Below, piece by piece: positions 9,201 through 24,250 of a DNA stretch of 64,000 bases (position 1 is the first letter of the stretch; every line of letters starts with the position of its first letter). Under the pieces are notes generated by a model. It was not told where the DNA came from and ran no database searches. It saw nothing but the letters and a program-made list of their open reading frames with translations. Source of the DNA: Arion vulgaris. Lineage: Eukaryota; Mollusca; Gastropoda; Stylommatophora; Arionidae. The stretch is taken from positions 3,479,782-3,543,781 of the forward strand of contig CM036759.1 in assembly GCA_020796225.1 (NCBI GenBank). The letters run 5' to 3'. A program made the position numbers and the translations under genes.

Positions 9201-12200
9201 ATAGAATACCAGGAATAAACTCCCACCGTGGATAGAATACCAGGAATAAACTCACACCGTGGATAGAATACCAGGAATAAACTCACACAACGATAAGGAT
9301 GAAGAATACCAGGAATAAACTCACACCGTGGATAGAATACCAGGAATAAACTCACACGTGGATAGAATACCAGAATAAACTCACCCCTGGATAGAATACC
9401 AGGAATAAACTCACACCGTGGATAGAATACCAGGAATAAACTCACACCGTGGATAGAATACAAGGAATAAACTCACACCGTGGATAGAATACCAGGAATA
9501 AACTCACCCCGTGGATAGAATACAGGGAAAAAACTCACACCGTGGATATAATACCAGGAATAAACTCACACCGTGGATAGAATACCAGGAATAAACTCAC
9601 ACGTGGATAGAATACAAGGAATAAACTCACACCGTGGATAGAATACCAGGAATAAACTCACACCGTGGATAGAATACCAGGAATAAACTCACACCGTGGA
9701 TAGAATACCAGGAATAAACTCACACCGTGGATAGAATACCAGGAATAAACTCACACCGTGGATAGAATACCAGGAATAAACTCACACCGTGGATAGAATA
9801 CCAGGAATAAACTCACACCGTGGATAGAATACCAGGAATAAACTCACACCGTGGATAGAATACCAGGAATAAACTCACACCGTGGATTAGAATACCAGGA
9901 ATAAACTCACACCGTGGATAGAATACCAGGAATAAACTCACACCGTGGATAGAATACCAGGAATAAACTCACACCGTGGATAGAATACAAGGAATAAACT
10001 CACACCGTGGATAGAATACCAGGAATAAACTCACACCGTGGATAGAATACCAGGAATAAACTCCCACCGTGGATAGAATACCAGGAATAAACTCACACCG
10101 TGGATAGAATCCCAGGAATAAACTCACACCGTGGATAGAATACCAGGAATAAACTCACACCGTGGATAGAATACCAGGAATAAACTCACACCGTGGATAG
10201 AATACCAGGAATAAACTCACACCGTGGATAGAATACCCGGAATAAACTCACACCGTGGATAGAATACCAGGAATAAACTCACACCGTGGATAGAATACCA
10301 GGAATAAACTCACACCGTGGATAGAATACCAGGAATAAACTCACACCGTGGATAGAATACCAGGAATAAACTCCCACCGTGGATAGAATACCAGGAATAA
10401 ACTCACACCGTGGATAGAATACCAGGAATAAACTCACACCGTGGATAGAATACCAGGAATAAACTCACACCGTGGATAGAATACCAGGAATAAACTCACA
10501 CCGTGGATAGAATACCAGGAATAAACTCACCCCGTGGATAGAATACCAGGAATAAACTCACACCGTGGATAGAATACCGGAATAAACTCACACCGTGGAT
10601 AGAATACCAGGAATAAACTCACACCGTGGATAGAATACCAGGAATAAACTCACACCGTGGATAGAATACCAGGAATAAACTCACACCGTGGATAGAATAC
10701 CCGGAATAAACTCACACCGTGGATAGAATACCAGGAATAAACTCACCCCGTGGATAGAATACCAGGAATAAACTCACACCGTGGATAGAATACCAGGAAT
10801 AAACTCACACCGTGGATAGAATACCAGGAATAAACTCACACCGTGGATAGAATACCAGGAATAAACTCCCACCGTGGATAGAATACCAGGAATAAACTCA
10901 CACCGTGGATAGAATACCAGGAATAAACTCACACCGTGGATAGAATACCAGGAATAAACTCACACCGTGGATAGAATACCAGGAATAACCTCACACCGTG
11001 GATAGAATACCAGGAATAAACTCACACCGTGGATAGAATACCAGGAATAAACTCACACCGTGGATAGAATAGGAATAAACTCCACCGTGGATAGAATACC
11101 AGGAATAAACTCACACCGTGGATAGAATACCAGAATAAACTACACCGTGGATAGAATACCAGGAATAAACTCACACCGTGGATAGAATACAGGGAAAATA
11201 AACTCACACCGTGGATAGAATACCAGGAATAAACTCACACCGTGGATAGAATACCAGGAATAAACTCACCGTGGATAGAGATACCAGGAATAAACTCACC
11301 GTGGATAGAATACCAGGAATAAACTCACACGTGGATAGAATACCAGGAATAAACTCACACCGTGGATAGAATACCAGGGAAAAAACTCACACCGTGGATA
11401 GAATACCAGGAATAAACTCACACCGTGGATAGAATACCAGGAATAAACTCACACCGTGGATAGAATACCAGGAATAAACTCCCACCGTGGATAGAATACC
11501 AGGGAAAAAACTCCCCCGTGGATAGAATACCAGGAATAAACTCACACCGTGGATAGAATACCAGGAATAAACTCACACCGTGGATAGAATACCAGGAATA
11601 AACTCACACCGTGGATAGAATACCAGGAATAAACTCACACCGTGGATAGAATACCAGGGAAAAAACTCCACCGTGGATAGAATACCAGGAATAAACTCAC
11701 ACCGTGGATAGAATACCAGGGAAAAAACTCACACGTGGATAGAATACAGGGAAAAAACTCACACGTGGATAGAATACCAGGAATAAACTCACCGTGGATA
11801 GAATACCAGGAATAAACTCACCGTGGATAGAATACCAGGAATAAACTACACCGTGGATAGAATACCAGGAATAAACTCACACCGTGGATAGAATACCAGG
11901 AATAAACTCACACCGTGGATAGAATACCCGGAATAAACTCACACCGTGGATAGAATACCAGGAATAAACTCACACCGTGGATAGAATACAAGGAATAAAC
12001 TCACACCGTGGATAGAATACCAGGAATAAACTCACACCGTGGATAGAATACCAGGAATAAACTCACACCGTGGATAGAATACAAGGAATAAACTCACACC
12101 GTGGATAGAATACCAGGAATAAACTCACCCCGTGGATAGAATACCAGGAATAAACTCACACCGTGGATAGAATACCAGGAATAAACTCACCCCGTGGATA

Positions 12201-15200
12201 GAATACCAGGAATAAACTCACACCGTGGATAGAATACCAGGAATAAACTCACACCGTGGATAGAATACCAGGAATAAACTCACACCGTGGATAGAATACC
12301 AGGAATAAACTCACACCGTGGATAGAATACCAGGAATAAACTCACACCGTGGATAGAATACCAGGAATAAACTCACCCCGTGGATAGAATACCAGGAATA
12401 AACTCACCCCTGGATAGAATGCCAGGAATAAACTCACACCGTGGATAGAATACAGGAATAACTCACCGTGATAGAATACCGAATAAACTCACACCGTGGA
12501 TAGAATACCAGGAATAAACTCACACCGTGGATAGAATACCAGGAATAAACTCACACCGTGGATAGAATACCAGGAATAAACTCACACCGTGGATAGAATA
12601 CCAGGAATAAACTCACCCCGTGGATAGAATACCAGGAATAAACTCACACCGTGGATAGAATACCAGGAATAAACTCACACCGTGGATAGAATACCAGGAA
12701 TAAACTCACACGTGGATAGAATACCAGGAATAAACTCCACCGTGGATAGAATACCAGGAATAAACTCACACCGTGGATAGAATACCAGGAATAAACTCAC
12801 ACCGTGGATAGAATACCAGGAATAAACTCACACCGTGGATAGAATACCAGGAATAAACTCACACCGTGGATAGAATACCAGAATAAACTCACACCGTGGA
12901 TAGAATACCAGGAATAAACTCACACCGTGGATAGAATACCAGGAATAAACTCACACCGTGGATAGAATACCAGGAAAAAACTCCCCCGTGGATAGAATAC
13001 CAGGAATAAACTCACACCGTGGATAGAATCCCAGGAATAAACTCACACCGTGGATAGAATACCAGGAATAAACTCACACGTGGATAGAATACAAGGAATA
13101 AACTCACACCGTGGATAGAATACCAGGAATAAACTCAACCCCTGGATAGAATACCAGGAATAAACTCACACCGTGGATAGAATACCAGGAATAAACTCAC
13201 ACCGTGGATAGAATACCAGGAATAAACTCACACCGTGGATAGAATACCAGGAATAAACTCACACCGTGGATAGAATACCAGGGAAAAAACTCACACCGTG
13301 GATAGAATACCAGAATAAACTCACACCGTGGATAGAATACCAGGAATAAACTCACACCGTGGATAGAATACCAGAATAAACTCACACCCTGGATAGAATA
13401 CAGGAATAAACTCACACCGTGGATAGAATACCAGAATAAACTCACACCGTGGATAGAATACCAGGAATAAACTCACACCGTGGATAGAATACCAGAATAA
13501 ACTCACACCGTGGATAGATACCAGAATAAACTCACACCGTGGATAGAATACAGGAATAAACTCACCGTGGATAGAATACCAGAATAAACTCACACCGTGG
13601 ATAGAATACCAGGAATAAACTCACACCGTGGATAGAATACCAGGAATAAACTCACACCGTGGATAGAATACCAGAATAAACTCCACCGTGGATAGAATAC
13701 CAGGAATAAACTCACACCGTGGATAGAATACCAGGAATAAACTCACCCCGTGGATAGAATACCAGGAATAAACTCACACCGTGGATAGAATACCAGGAAT
13801 AAACTCACACCGTGGATAGAATACCAGGAATAAACTCACACCGTGGATAGAATACCAGGAATAAACTCACACCGTGGATAGAATACCAGGAATAAACTCA
13901 CACCGTGGATAGATACCAGGAATAAACTCCACCGTGGATAGAATACCAGGAATAAACTCACACCGTGGATAGAATACCAGGAATAAACTCACACCGTGGA
14001 TAGAATACCAGGAATAAACTCACCCCGTGGATAGAATACAGGAAAAACTCCACCGTGGATAGAATCCCAGGAATAAACTCACACCGTGGATAGAATACCA
14101 GGAATAAGCTACACCGTGGATAGAATACCGGAATAAACTCACACCGTGGATAGAATACCAGGAATAAACTCACACCGTGGATAGAATACCAGGAATAAAC
14201 TCACACGTGGATAGAATACCAGGAATAAACTCACCGTGGATAGAATACCAGGAATAAACTCACCGTGGATAGAATACCAGGAATAAACTCACACCGTGGA
14301 TAATAAGAATAACTCCAGAGAATAAACTCACACCGTGGATAGAATACCAGGAATAAACTCACACGTGGATAGAATACCAGAATAAACTCACACCGTGGAT
14401 AGAATACCAGGAATAAGCTCACACCGTGGATAGAATACCAGGAATAAACTCACACCGTGGATAGAATACAGGGAAAAAACTCACACCGTGGATAGAATAC
14501 CAGGAATAAACTCACACCGTGGATAGAATACCAGGAATAAACTCACACCGTGGATAGAATACCAGGAATAAACTCACACCGTGGATAGAATACCAGGAAT
14601 AAACTCACCCCGTGGATAGAATACCAGGAATAAACTCACACCGTGGATAGAATACCAGGAATAAACTCACACCGTGGATAGAATACCAGGAATAAACTCA
14701 CACCGTGGATAGAATACCAGGAATAAACTCACCCCGTGGATAGAATACCAGGAATAAACTCACACCGTGGATAGAATACCAGGAATAAACTCACCCCGTG
14801 GATAGAATACCAGGAATAAACTCACACCGTGGATAGAATACCAGGAATAAACTCCACCGTGGATAATACCAGGAATAAACTACACCGTGGATAGAATACC
14901 GAGAATAAACTCCCCCGTGGATAGAATACAGGAATAAACTCACACCGTGGATAGAAAACCCGGAATAACTCACACCGTGGATAGAATACCAGGAATAAAC
15001 TCACACCGTGGATAGAATACCAGAATAAACTCACACCGTGGATAGAATACCAGGAATAAACTCACACCGTGGATAGAATACCAGGAATAAACTCACACCG
15101 TGGATAAATACCAGGAATAAACTCACACGTGGATAGAATACCAGGAATAAACTCACACCGTGGATAGAATACCAGGAATAAACTCACACCGTGGATAGAA

Positions 15201-18200
15201 TACCAGAATAAACTCACACCGTGGATAGAATACCAGGAATAAACTCACACCGTGGATAGAATACCAGGAATAAACTCACACCGTGGATAGAATACCAGGA
15301 ATAAACTCACACCGTGGATAGAATACCAGGAATAAACTCACACCGTGGATAGAATACCAGGAATAAACTCACCGTGGATAGAGATACCAGGAATAAACTC
15401 ACACCGTGGATAGAATACCAGGAATAAACTCACACCGTGGATAGAATACCAGGAATAAACTCACACCGTGGATAGAATACCAGGAATAAACTCACACCGT
15501 GGATAGAATACCAGGAATAAACTCACACCGTGGATAGAATACCAGGATAAACTCATCACCGTGGATAGAATACCAGGAATAAACTCACACCGTGGATAGA
15601 ATACCAGGAATAAACTCACACCGTGGATAGAATACCAGGAATAAACTCACACCGTGGATAGAATACCAGGAATAAACTCACACCGTGGATAGAATACCAG
15701 GGAAAAAACTCACACCGTGGATAGAATACCAGGAATAAACTCACACCGTGGATAGAATACCGGAATAAACTCACACCGTGGATAGAATACCAGGAATAAA
15801 CTCCCACCGTGGATAGAATACCAGAATAAACTCACCGTGGATAGAATACCAGGAATAAACTCACACCGTGGATAGAATACCAGGAATAAACTCACACCGT
15901 GGATAGAATACCAGGAATAAACTCACCCCGTGGATAGAATACCAGGAATAAACTCACCCCGTGGATAGAATACCAGGAATAAACTCACACCGTGGATAGA
16001 ATACCAGGAATAAACTCACACCGTGGATAGAATACCAGGAATAAACTCACACCGTGGATAGAATACCAGGAATAAACTCACACCGTGGATAGAATACCAG
16101 GAATAAACTCACACCGTGGATAGAATACCAGGAATAAACTCACACCGTGGATAGAATACCAGGAATAAACTCACACCGTGGATAGAATACCAGGAATAAA
16201 CTCACACCGTGGATAGAATACCAGGAATAAACTCACACCGTGGATAGAATACCAGAATAAACTCACACCGTGGATAGAATACCAGGAATAAACTCACACC
16301 GTGGATAGAATACCAGGAATAAACTCACACCGTGGATAGAATACCAGGGAATAAACTCACACCGTGGATATAATACCAGGAATAAACTCACACCGTGGAT
16401 AGAATACCAGGAATAAACTCACACCGTGGATAGAATACCAGGAATAAACTCACACCGTGGATAGAATACCAGGAATAAACTCACACCGTGGATAGAATAC
16501 CAGGAATAAACTCACACCGTGGATAGAATACCAGGGAAAAAACTCACACCGTGGATAGAATACCAGGAATAAACTCACACCGTGGATAGAATACCAGGAA
16601 TAAACTCACACCGTGGATAGAATACCAGGAATAAACTCACACCGTGGATAGAATACCAGGAATAAACTCACACCGTGGATAGAATACCAGGAATAAACTC
16701 ACCCCGTGGATAGAATACCAGGAATAAACTCACACCGTGGATAGAATACCAGGAATAAACTCACACCGTGGATAGAATACCAGGAATAAACTCACACCGT
16801 GGATAGAATACCAGGAATAAACTCACACCGTGGATAGAATACAAGGAATAAACTCACACCGTGGATAGAATACCAGGAATAAACTCACCCCGTGGATAGA
16901 ATACCAGGAATAAACTCACACCGTGGATAGAATACCAGGAATAAACTCACACCGTGGATAGAATACCAGGAATAAACTCACACCGTGGATAGAATACCAG
17001 GAATAAACTCACACCGTGGATAGAATACCAGGAATAAACTCACACCGTGGATAGAATACCAGGAATAAACTCACACCGTGGATAGAATACCAGGAATAAA
17101 CTCACACCGTGGATAGAATACCAGGAATAAACTCACACCGTGGATAGAATACCAGGAATAAACTCACACCGTGGATAGAATACCAGAATAAACTCACACC
17201 GTGGATAGAATACAGGAATAAACTCACACCGTGGATAGAATACCAGGAATAAACTCACACCGTGGATAGAATACCAGGAATAAACTCACACCGTGGATAA
17301 ATACCAGGAATAAACTCACCGTGGATAGAATACCAGGAATAAACTCACACCGTGGATAGAATACCAGGAATAAACTCACACCGTGGATAGAATACCAGGA
17401 ATAAACTCACACCGTGGATAGAATACCAGGAATAAACTCACACCGTGGATAGAATACCAGGAATAAACTCACACCGTGGATAGAATACCAGAATAAACTC
17501 ACACCGTGGATAGAATACCAGGAATAAACTAACACCGTGGATAGAATACCAGGAATAAACTCACACCGTGGATAGAATACCAGGAATAAACTCCCACCGT
17601 GGATAGAATACCAGGAATAAACTCACACCGTGGATAGATACCAGGAATAAACTCACACCGTGGATAGAATACCAGGAATAAACTCACACCGTGGATAGAA
17701 TACCAGGAATAAACTCCCACCGTGGATAGAATACCAGGAATAAACTCACACCGTGGATAGAATACCAGGAATAAACTAACACCGTGGATAGAATACCAGG
17801 AATAAACTCACACCGTGGATAGAATACCCGGAATAAACTCACACCGTGGATAGAATACCAGGAATAAACTCACACCGTGGATAGAATACCAGGAATAAAC
17901 TCACCCCGTGGATAGAATACCAGGAATAAACTCACACCGTGGATAGAATACCAGGGAATAAACTCACACCGTGGATAGAATACCAGGAATAAACTCACAC
18001 CGTGGATAGAATACCAGGAATAAACTCACCCCGTGGATAGAATACCAGGAATAAACTCACACCGTGGATAGAATACCAGGAATAAACTCACCCCGTGGAT
18101 AGAATACCAGGAATAAACTCACACCGTGGATAGAATACCAGGAATAAACTCACACCGTGGATAGAATACCAGGAATAAACTCACACCGTGGATAGAATAC

Positions 18201-20224
18201 CAGGAATAAACTCCCACCGTGGATAGAATACCAGGAATAAACTCACACCGTGGATAGAATACCAGGAATAAACTCACACCGTGGATAGAATACCAGGAAT
18301 AAACTCCCACCGTGGATAGAATACCAGGAATAAACTCACACCGTGGATAGAATACCAGGAATAAACTCACACCGTGGATAGAATACCAGGAATAACCTCA
18401 CACCGTGGATAGAATACCAGGAATAAACTCACACCGTGGATAGAATACCCGGATAAACTCAACCGTGGATAGAATACCAGGAATAAACTCACACCGTGGA
18501 TAGAATACAAGGAATAAACTCACACCGTGGAAAAGAATAAACCCCAGGAATAAGTAAACTCACACCGTGGATAGAATACCAGGAATAAACTCACACCGTG
18601 GATAGAATACCAGGAATAAACTCCCACCGTGGATAGAATACCAGGAATAAACTCACACCGTGGATAGAATACCAGGAATAAACTCACACCGTGGATAGAA
18701 TACCAGGAATAAACTCACACCGTGGATAGAGATACCAGGAATAAACTCACACCGTGGATAGAATACCAGGAATAAACTCACACCGTGGATAGAATACCAG
18801 GAATAAACTCACACCGTGGATAGAATACCAGGAATAAACTCACACCGTGGATAGAATACCAGGAATAAACTCCCACCGTGGATAGAATACCAGGAATAAA
18901 CTCACACCGTGGATAGAATACAAGGAATAAACTCACACCGTGGATAGAATACCAGGAATAAACTCACACCGTGGATAGAATACCAGGGAAAAAACTCACA
19001 CCGTGGATAGAATACCAGGAATAAACTCACACCGTGGATAGAATACCAGGAATAAACTCACACCGTGGATAGAATACAGATAAACTCACCGTGGATAGAA
19101 TACCAGGAATAAACTCACACCGTGGATAGAATACCAGGAATAAACTCCCACCGTGGATAGAATACCAGGAATAAACTCACACCGTGGATAGAATACCAGG
19201 AATAAACTCACCCCGTGGATAGAATACCAGGAATAAACTCACACCGTGGATAGAATACAAGGAATAAACTCACACCGTGGATAGAATACCAAGAATAAAC
19301 TCACACCGTGGATAGAATACCAGGAATAAACTCACCCCGTGGATAGAATACCAAAGGGAAAAAACTCACCGTGGATAGAATACCAGGAATAAACTCCCCC
19401 GTGGATAGAATACAGGAATAAACTCACACCGTGGATAGAATCAGAATAAACTCACACCGTGGATAGAATACCAGGAATAAACTCACACCGTGGATAGAAT
19501 ACCAGGAATAAACTCACACCGTGGATAGAATACCAGGAATAAACTCACACCGTGGATAGAATACCAGGAATAAACTCACCCCGTGGATAGAATACCAGGA
19601 ATAAACTCACACCGTGGATAGAATACCAGAATAAATCACCGTGGATAGAATACAGAATAACTCACCGTGGATAGAATACCAGGAATAAACTCACACCGTG
19701 GATAGAATACCAGGAATAAACTCACACCGTGGATAGAATACCAGGAATAAACTCACACCGTGGATAGAGATACCAGGAATAAACTCACACGTGGATAGAA
19801 TACCAGGAATAAACTCACCTGGATGAATACCAGAATAAACTCCACCTGGAATGAAACGGATAAACACACCGTGGATAGAATACCAGGGAAAAAACTCACA
19901 CCGTGGATAGATACCAGAATAACTCACCGGGATAGAATACCAGGAATAAACTCACACCGTGGATAGGGAATACCAGAATAAACTCACACCGTGGATAGAA
20001 TACCAAGAAGAATAAACTCACACGTGGATAGAATACCAAGGAATAAGCTCACACCGTGGATAGAATACTGAGGAATAAACTCCACCGTGGATAGAAAATA
20101 CGAGGAATAAAGCTCACCGTGGATAGAAAGATACATAAGAAATAAACTCACACCTGTGGATAGAAATACCAGAATAAACTCACACCGTGGATAGAATACC
20201 AGGAATAAACTCACACCGTGGATA
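6254..20224. repeat. 31-bp satellite array, about 450 copies
   Basis: Head-to-tail units made of the core gaataaactcacaccgtgg, then atagaa and the short linker taccag. The left border is sharp. Common variants are cacccc, ccacc, cacg or cccacc for cacacc, tacccgg and tacaagg for taccagg, and agggaaaaaactc for aggaataaactc. Single-base deletions become frequent after about 19360. Because 31 is not a multiple of 3, minus-strand translation cycles through three frames (SLFLVFYPR, CEFIPGILSTV, VYSWYSIHG). These frames are not genes. Confidence 0.97.
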
Positions 20225-20470
20225 GAATTTTCGAATGAAGAATAAACTCACACCGTGGATAGAAATTTTCTGTAGTGAATAAACTCACACCGTGGATAGA
20301 ATTTTCATAGGAATAAACTCACACCGTGGATAGAATTACGAAAGTATAACTCACACCGTGGATAGAAAAATTATAAGGAATAAACTCACACCGTGGATAG
20401 AAATTATACTGATAATGAAAAATAAACTCACACCGTGGATAGAAAGTTATACTGATATGTCAAGAATAAA
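20225..20470. repeat. Transition zone between 31-bp and 46-bp satellites
   Basis: The ataaactcacaccgtggatag core is kept in each unit. The linker passes through forms such as aattttcgaatga, attttctgtagt, attttcatag, attacgaaagt, aaaattataag and attatactgataatga before settling into aagttatactgataatgtca. Confidence 0.85.
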
Positions 20471-23400
20471 CTCACACCGTGGATAGAAAGTTATACTGAT
20501 AATGTAAAAAACTCACACCGTGGATAGAAAGTTATACTGATAATGTCAGAATAAACTCACACCGTGGATAGAAAGTTATACTGATAATGTCAAGAATAAA
20601 CTCACACCGTGGATAGAAAAGTTATACTGATAATGTAAAGAATAAACTCACACCGTGGATAGAAAAGTTATACTGATAATGTCAAGAATAAACTCACACC
20701 GTGGATAGAAAAGTTATACTGATAATGTCAAGAATAAACTCACACCGTGGATAGAAAAGTTATACTGATAATGTAAAGAATAAACTCACACCGTGGATAG
20801 AAAAGTTATACTGATAATGTAAAGAATAAACTCACACCGTGGATAGAAAAGTTATACTGATAATGTAAAGAATAAACTCACACCGTGGATAGAAAAGTTA
20901 TACTGATAATGTCAAGAATAAACTCCCCCGTGGATAGAAAAGTTATACTGATAATGTCAAGAATAAACTCACACCGTGGATAGAAAAGTTATACTGATAA
21001 TGTAAAGAATAAACTCACACCGTGGATAGAAAAGTTATACTGATAATGTCAAGAATAAACTCACACCGTGGATAGAAAAGTTATACTGATAATGTCAAGA
21101 ATAAACTCACACCGTGGATAGAAAAGTTATACTGATAATGTCAAGAATAAACTCACACCGTGGATAGAAAAGTTATACTGATAATGTCAAGAATAAACTC
21201 ACACCGTGGATAGAAAAGTTATACTGATAATGTAAAGAATAAACTCACACCGTGGATAGAAAAGTTATACTGATAATGTAAAGAATAAACTCACACCGTG
21301 GATAGAAAAGTTATACTGATAATGTCAAGAATAAACTCACACCGTGGATAGAAAAGTTATACTGATAATGTCAAGAATAAACTCACACCGTGGATAGAAA
21401 AGTTATACTGATAATGTAAAGAATAAACTCACACCGTGGATAGAAAAGTTATACTGATAATGTCAAGAATAAACTCACACCGTGGATAGAAAAGTTATAC
21501 TGATAATGTCAAGAATAAACTCACACCGTGGATAGAAAAGTTATACTGATAATGTCAAGAATAAACTCACACCGTGGATAGAAAAGTTATACTGATAATG
21601 TCAAGAATAAACTCCCCCGTGGATAGAAAAGTTATACTGATAATGTAAGAATAAACTCACACCGTGGATAGAAAAGTTATACTGATAATGTCAAGAATAA
21701 ACTCACACCGTGGATAGAAAAGTTATACTGATAATGTCAAGAATAAACTCACACCGTGGATAGAAAAGTTATACTGATAATGTCAAGAATAAACTCACAC
21801 CGTGGATAGAAAAGTTATACTGATAATGTCAAGAATAAACTCACACCGTGGATAGAAAAGTTATACTGATAATGTAAAGAATAAACTCACACCGTGGATA
21901 GAAAAGTAATACTGATAATGTCAAGAATAAACTCACACCGTGGATAGAAAAGTTATACTGATAATGTCAAGAATAAACTCACACCGTGGATAGAAAAGTT
22001 ATACTGATAATGTCAAGAATAAAACTCACACCGTGGATAGAAAAGTTATACTGATAATGTCAAGAATAAACTCACACCGTGGATAGAAAAGTTATACTGA
22101 TAATGTCAGAATAAACTCACCCGTGGATAGAAAAGTTATACTGATAATGTCAAAGAATAAACTCACACCGTGGATAGAAAAGTTATACTGATAATGTCAA
22201 GAATAAACTCACACCGTGGATAGAAAAGTTATACTGATAATGTCAAGAATAAACTCACACCGTGGATAGAAAAGTTATACTGATAATGTCAAGAATAAAC
22301 TCACACGTGGATAGAAGAAAGTTATACTGATAATGTAACGAAGAATAAACTCACACCGTGGATAGAAAAGTTATACTGATAATGTCAAGAATAAACTCAC
22401 ACCGTGGATAGAAAAGTTATACTGATAATGTCAAGAATAAACTCACACCGTGGATAGAAAAGTTATACTGATAATGTAAAGAATAAACTCACACCGTGGA
22501 TAGAAAAGTTATACTGATAATGTCAAGAATAAACTCACACCGTGGATAGAAAAGTTATACTGATAATGTCAAGAATAAACTCACACCGTGGATAGAAAAG
22601 TTATACTGATAATGTCAAGAATAAACTCACACCGTGGATAGAAAAGTTATACTGATAATGTCAAGAATAAACTCCCCCGTGGATAGAAAAGTTATACTGA
22701 TAATGTCAAGAATAAACTCACACCGTGGATAGAAAAGTTATACTGATAATGTCAGAATAAACTCACCGTGGATAGAAAAGTTATACTGATAATGTCAAGA
22801 ATAAACTCACACCGTGGATAGAAAAGTTATACTGATAATGTCAAGAATAAACTCACACCGTGGATAGAAAAGTTATACTGATAATGTCAAGAATAAACTC
22901 ACACCGTGGATAGAAAAGTTATACTGATAATGTCAAGAATAAACTCACACCGTGGATAGAAAAGTTATACTGATAATGTCAAGAATAAACTCACACCGTG
23001 GATAGAAAAGTTATACTGATAATGTCAAGAATAAACTCACACCGTGGATAGAAAAGTTATACTGATAATGTAAAGAATAAACTCACACCGTGGATAGAAA
23101 AGTTATACTGATAATGTCAAGAATAAACTCACACCGTGGATAGAAAAGTTATACTGATAATGTCAAGAATAAACTCACACCGTGGATAGAAAAGTTATAC
23201 TGATAATGTCAAGAATAAACTCACACCGTGGATAGAAAAGTTATACTGATAATGTCAAGAATAAACTCACACCGTGGATAGAAAAGTTATACTGATAATG
23301 TCAAGAATAAACTCACACCGTGGATAGAAAAGTTATACTGATAATGTCAAGAATAAACTCACACCGTGGATAGAAAAGTTATACTGATAATGTCAAGAAT

Positions 23401-24250
23401 AAACTCACACCGTGGATAGAAAAGTTATACTGATAATGTAAAGAATAAACTCACACCGTGGATAGAAAAGTTATACTGATAATGTCAAGAATAAACTCAC
23501 ACCGTGGATAGAAAAGTTATACTGATAATGTAAAGAATAAACTCACAGTGGATGAAAAGTTATACTGATAATGTCAAGAATAAACTCACCGTGGATAGAA
23601 AAGTATACTGATAATGTCAGAATAAACTCACACGTGGATAGAAAAGTTATACTGATAATGTAAAAATAAACTCACACCGTGGATAGAAAAGTAATACTGA
23701 TAATGTCAAGAATAAACTCACACCGTGGATAGAAAAGTTATACTGATAATGTAAAGAATAAACTCACACCGTGGATAGAAAAGTTATACTGATAATGTCA
23801 AGAATAAACTCACACCGTGGATAGAAAAGTTATACTGATAATGTCAAGAATAAACTCACACCGTGGATAGAAAAGTTATACTGATAATGTCAAGAATAAA
23901 CTCACACCGTGGATAGAAAAGTTATACTGATAATGTCAAGAATAAACTCACACCGTGGATAGAAAAGTTATACTGATAATGTCAAGAATAAACTCACACC
24001 GTGGATAGAAAAGTTATACTGATAATGTCAAGAATAAACTCACACCGTGGATAGAAAAGTTATACTGATAATGTCAAGAATAAACTCACACCGTGGATAG
24101 AAAAGTTATACTGATAATGTCAGAATAAACTCCACCGTGGATAGAAAAGTTATACTGATAATGTCAAGAATAAACTCACACCGTGGATAGAAAAGTTATA
24201 CTGATAATGTCAAGAATAAACTCACACCGTGGATAGAAAAGTTATACTGA
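20471..24250. repeat. 46-bp satellite array, regular part
   Basis: Units of the same core as the 31-bp satellite plus the linker aaaagttatactgataatgt and caa or aaa. About 82 copies are highly uniform. The main variation is gtcaag versus gtaaag, with occasional ccccgtgg. Confidence 0.96.

Noticed and set aside
6254..20224. Centromeric satellite
   Set aside because: The block sits inside a gene intron and there is no information on chromosomal position. Unit size alone does not support it.
20471..24250. CRISPR-like alternation of a conserved repeat and a linker
   Set aside because: The linkers are the same in every unit rather than unique spacers, units are adjacent in a eukaryotic intron, and there are no cas genes.
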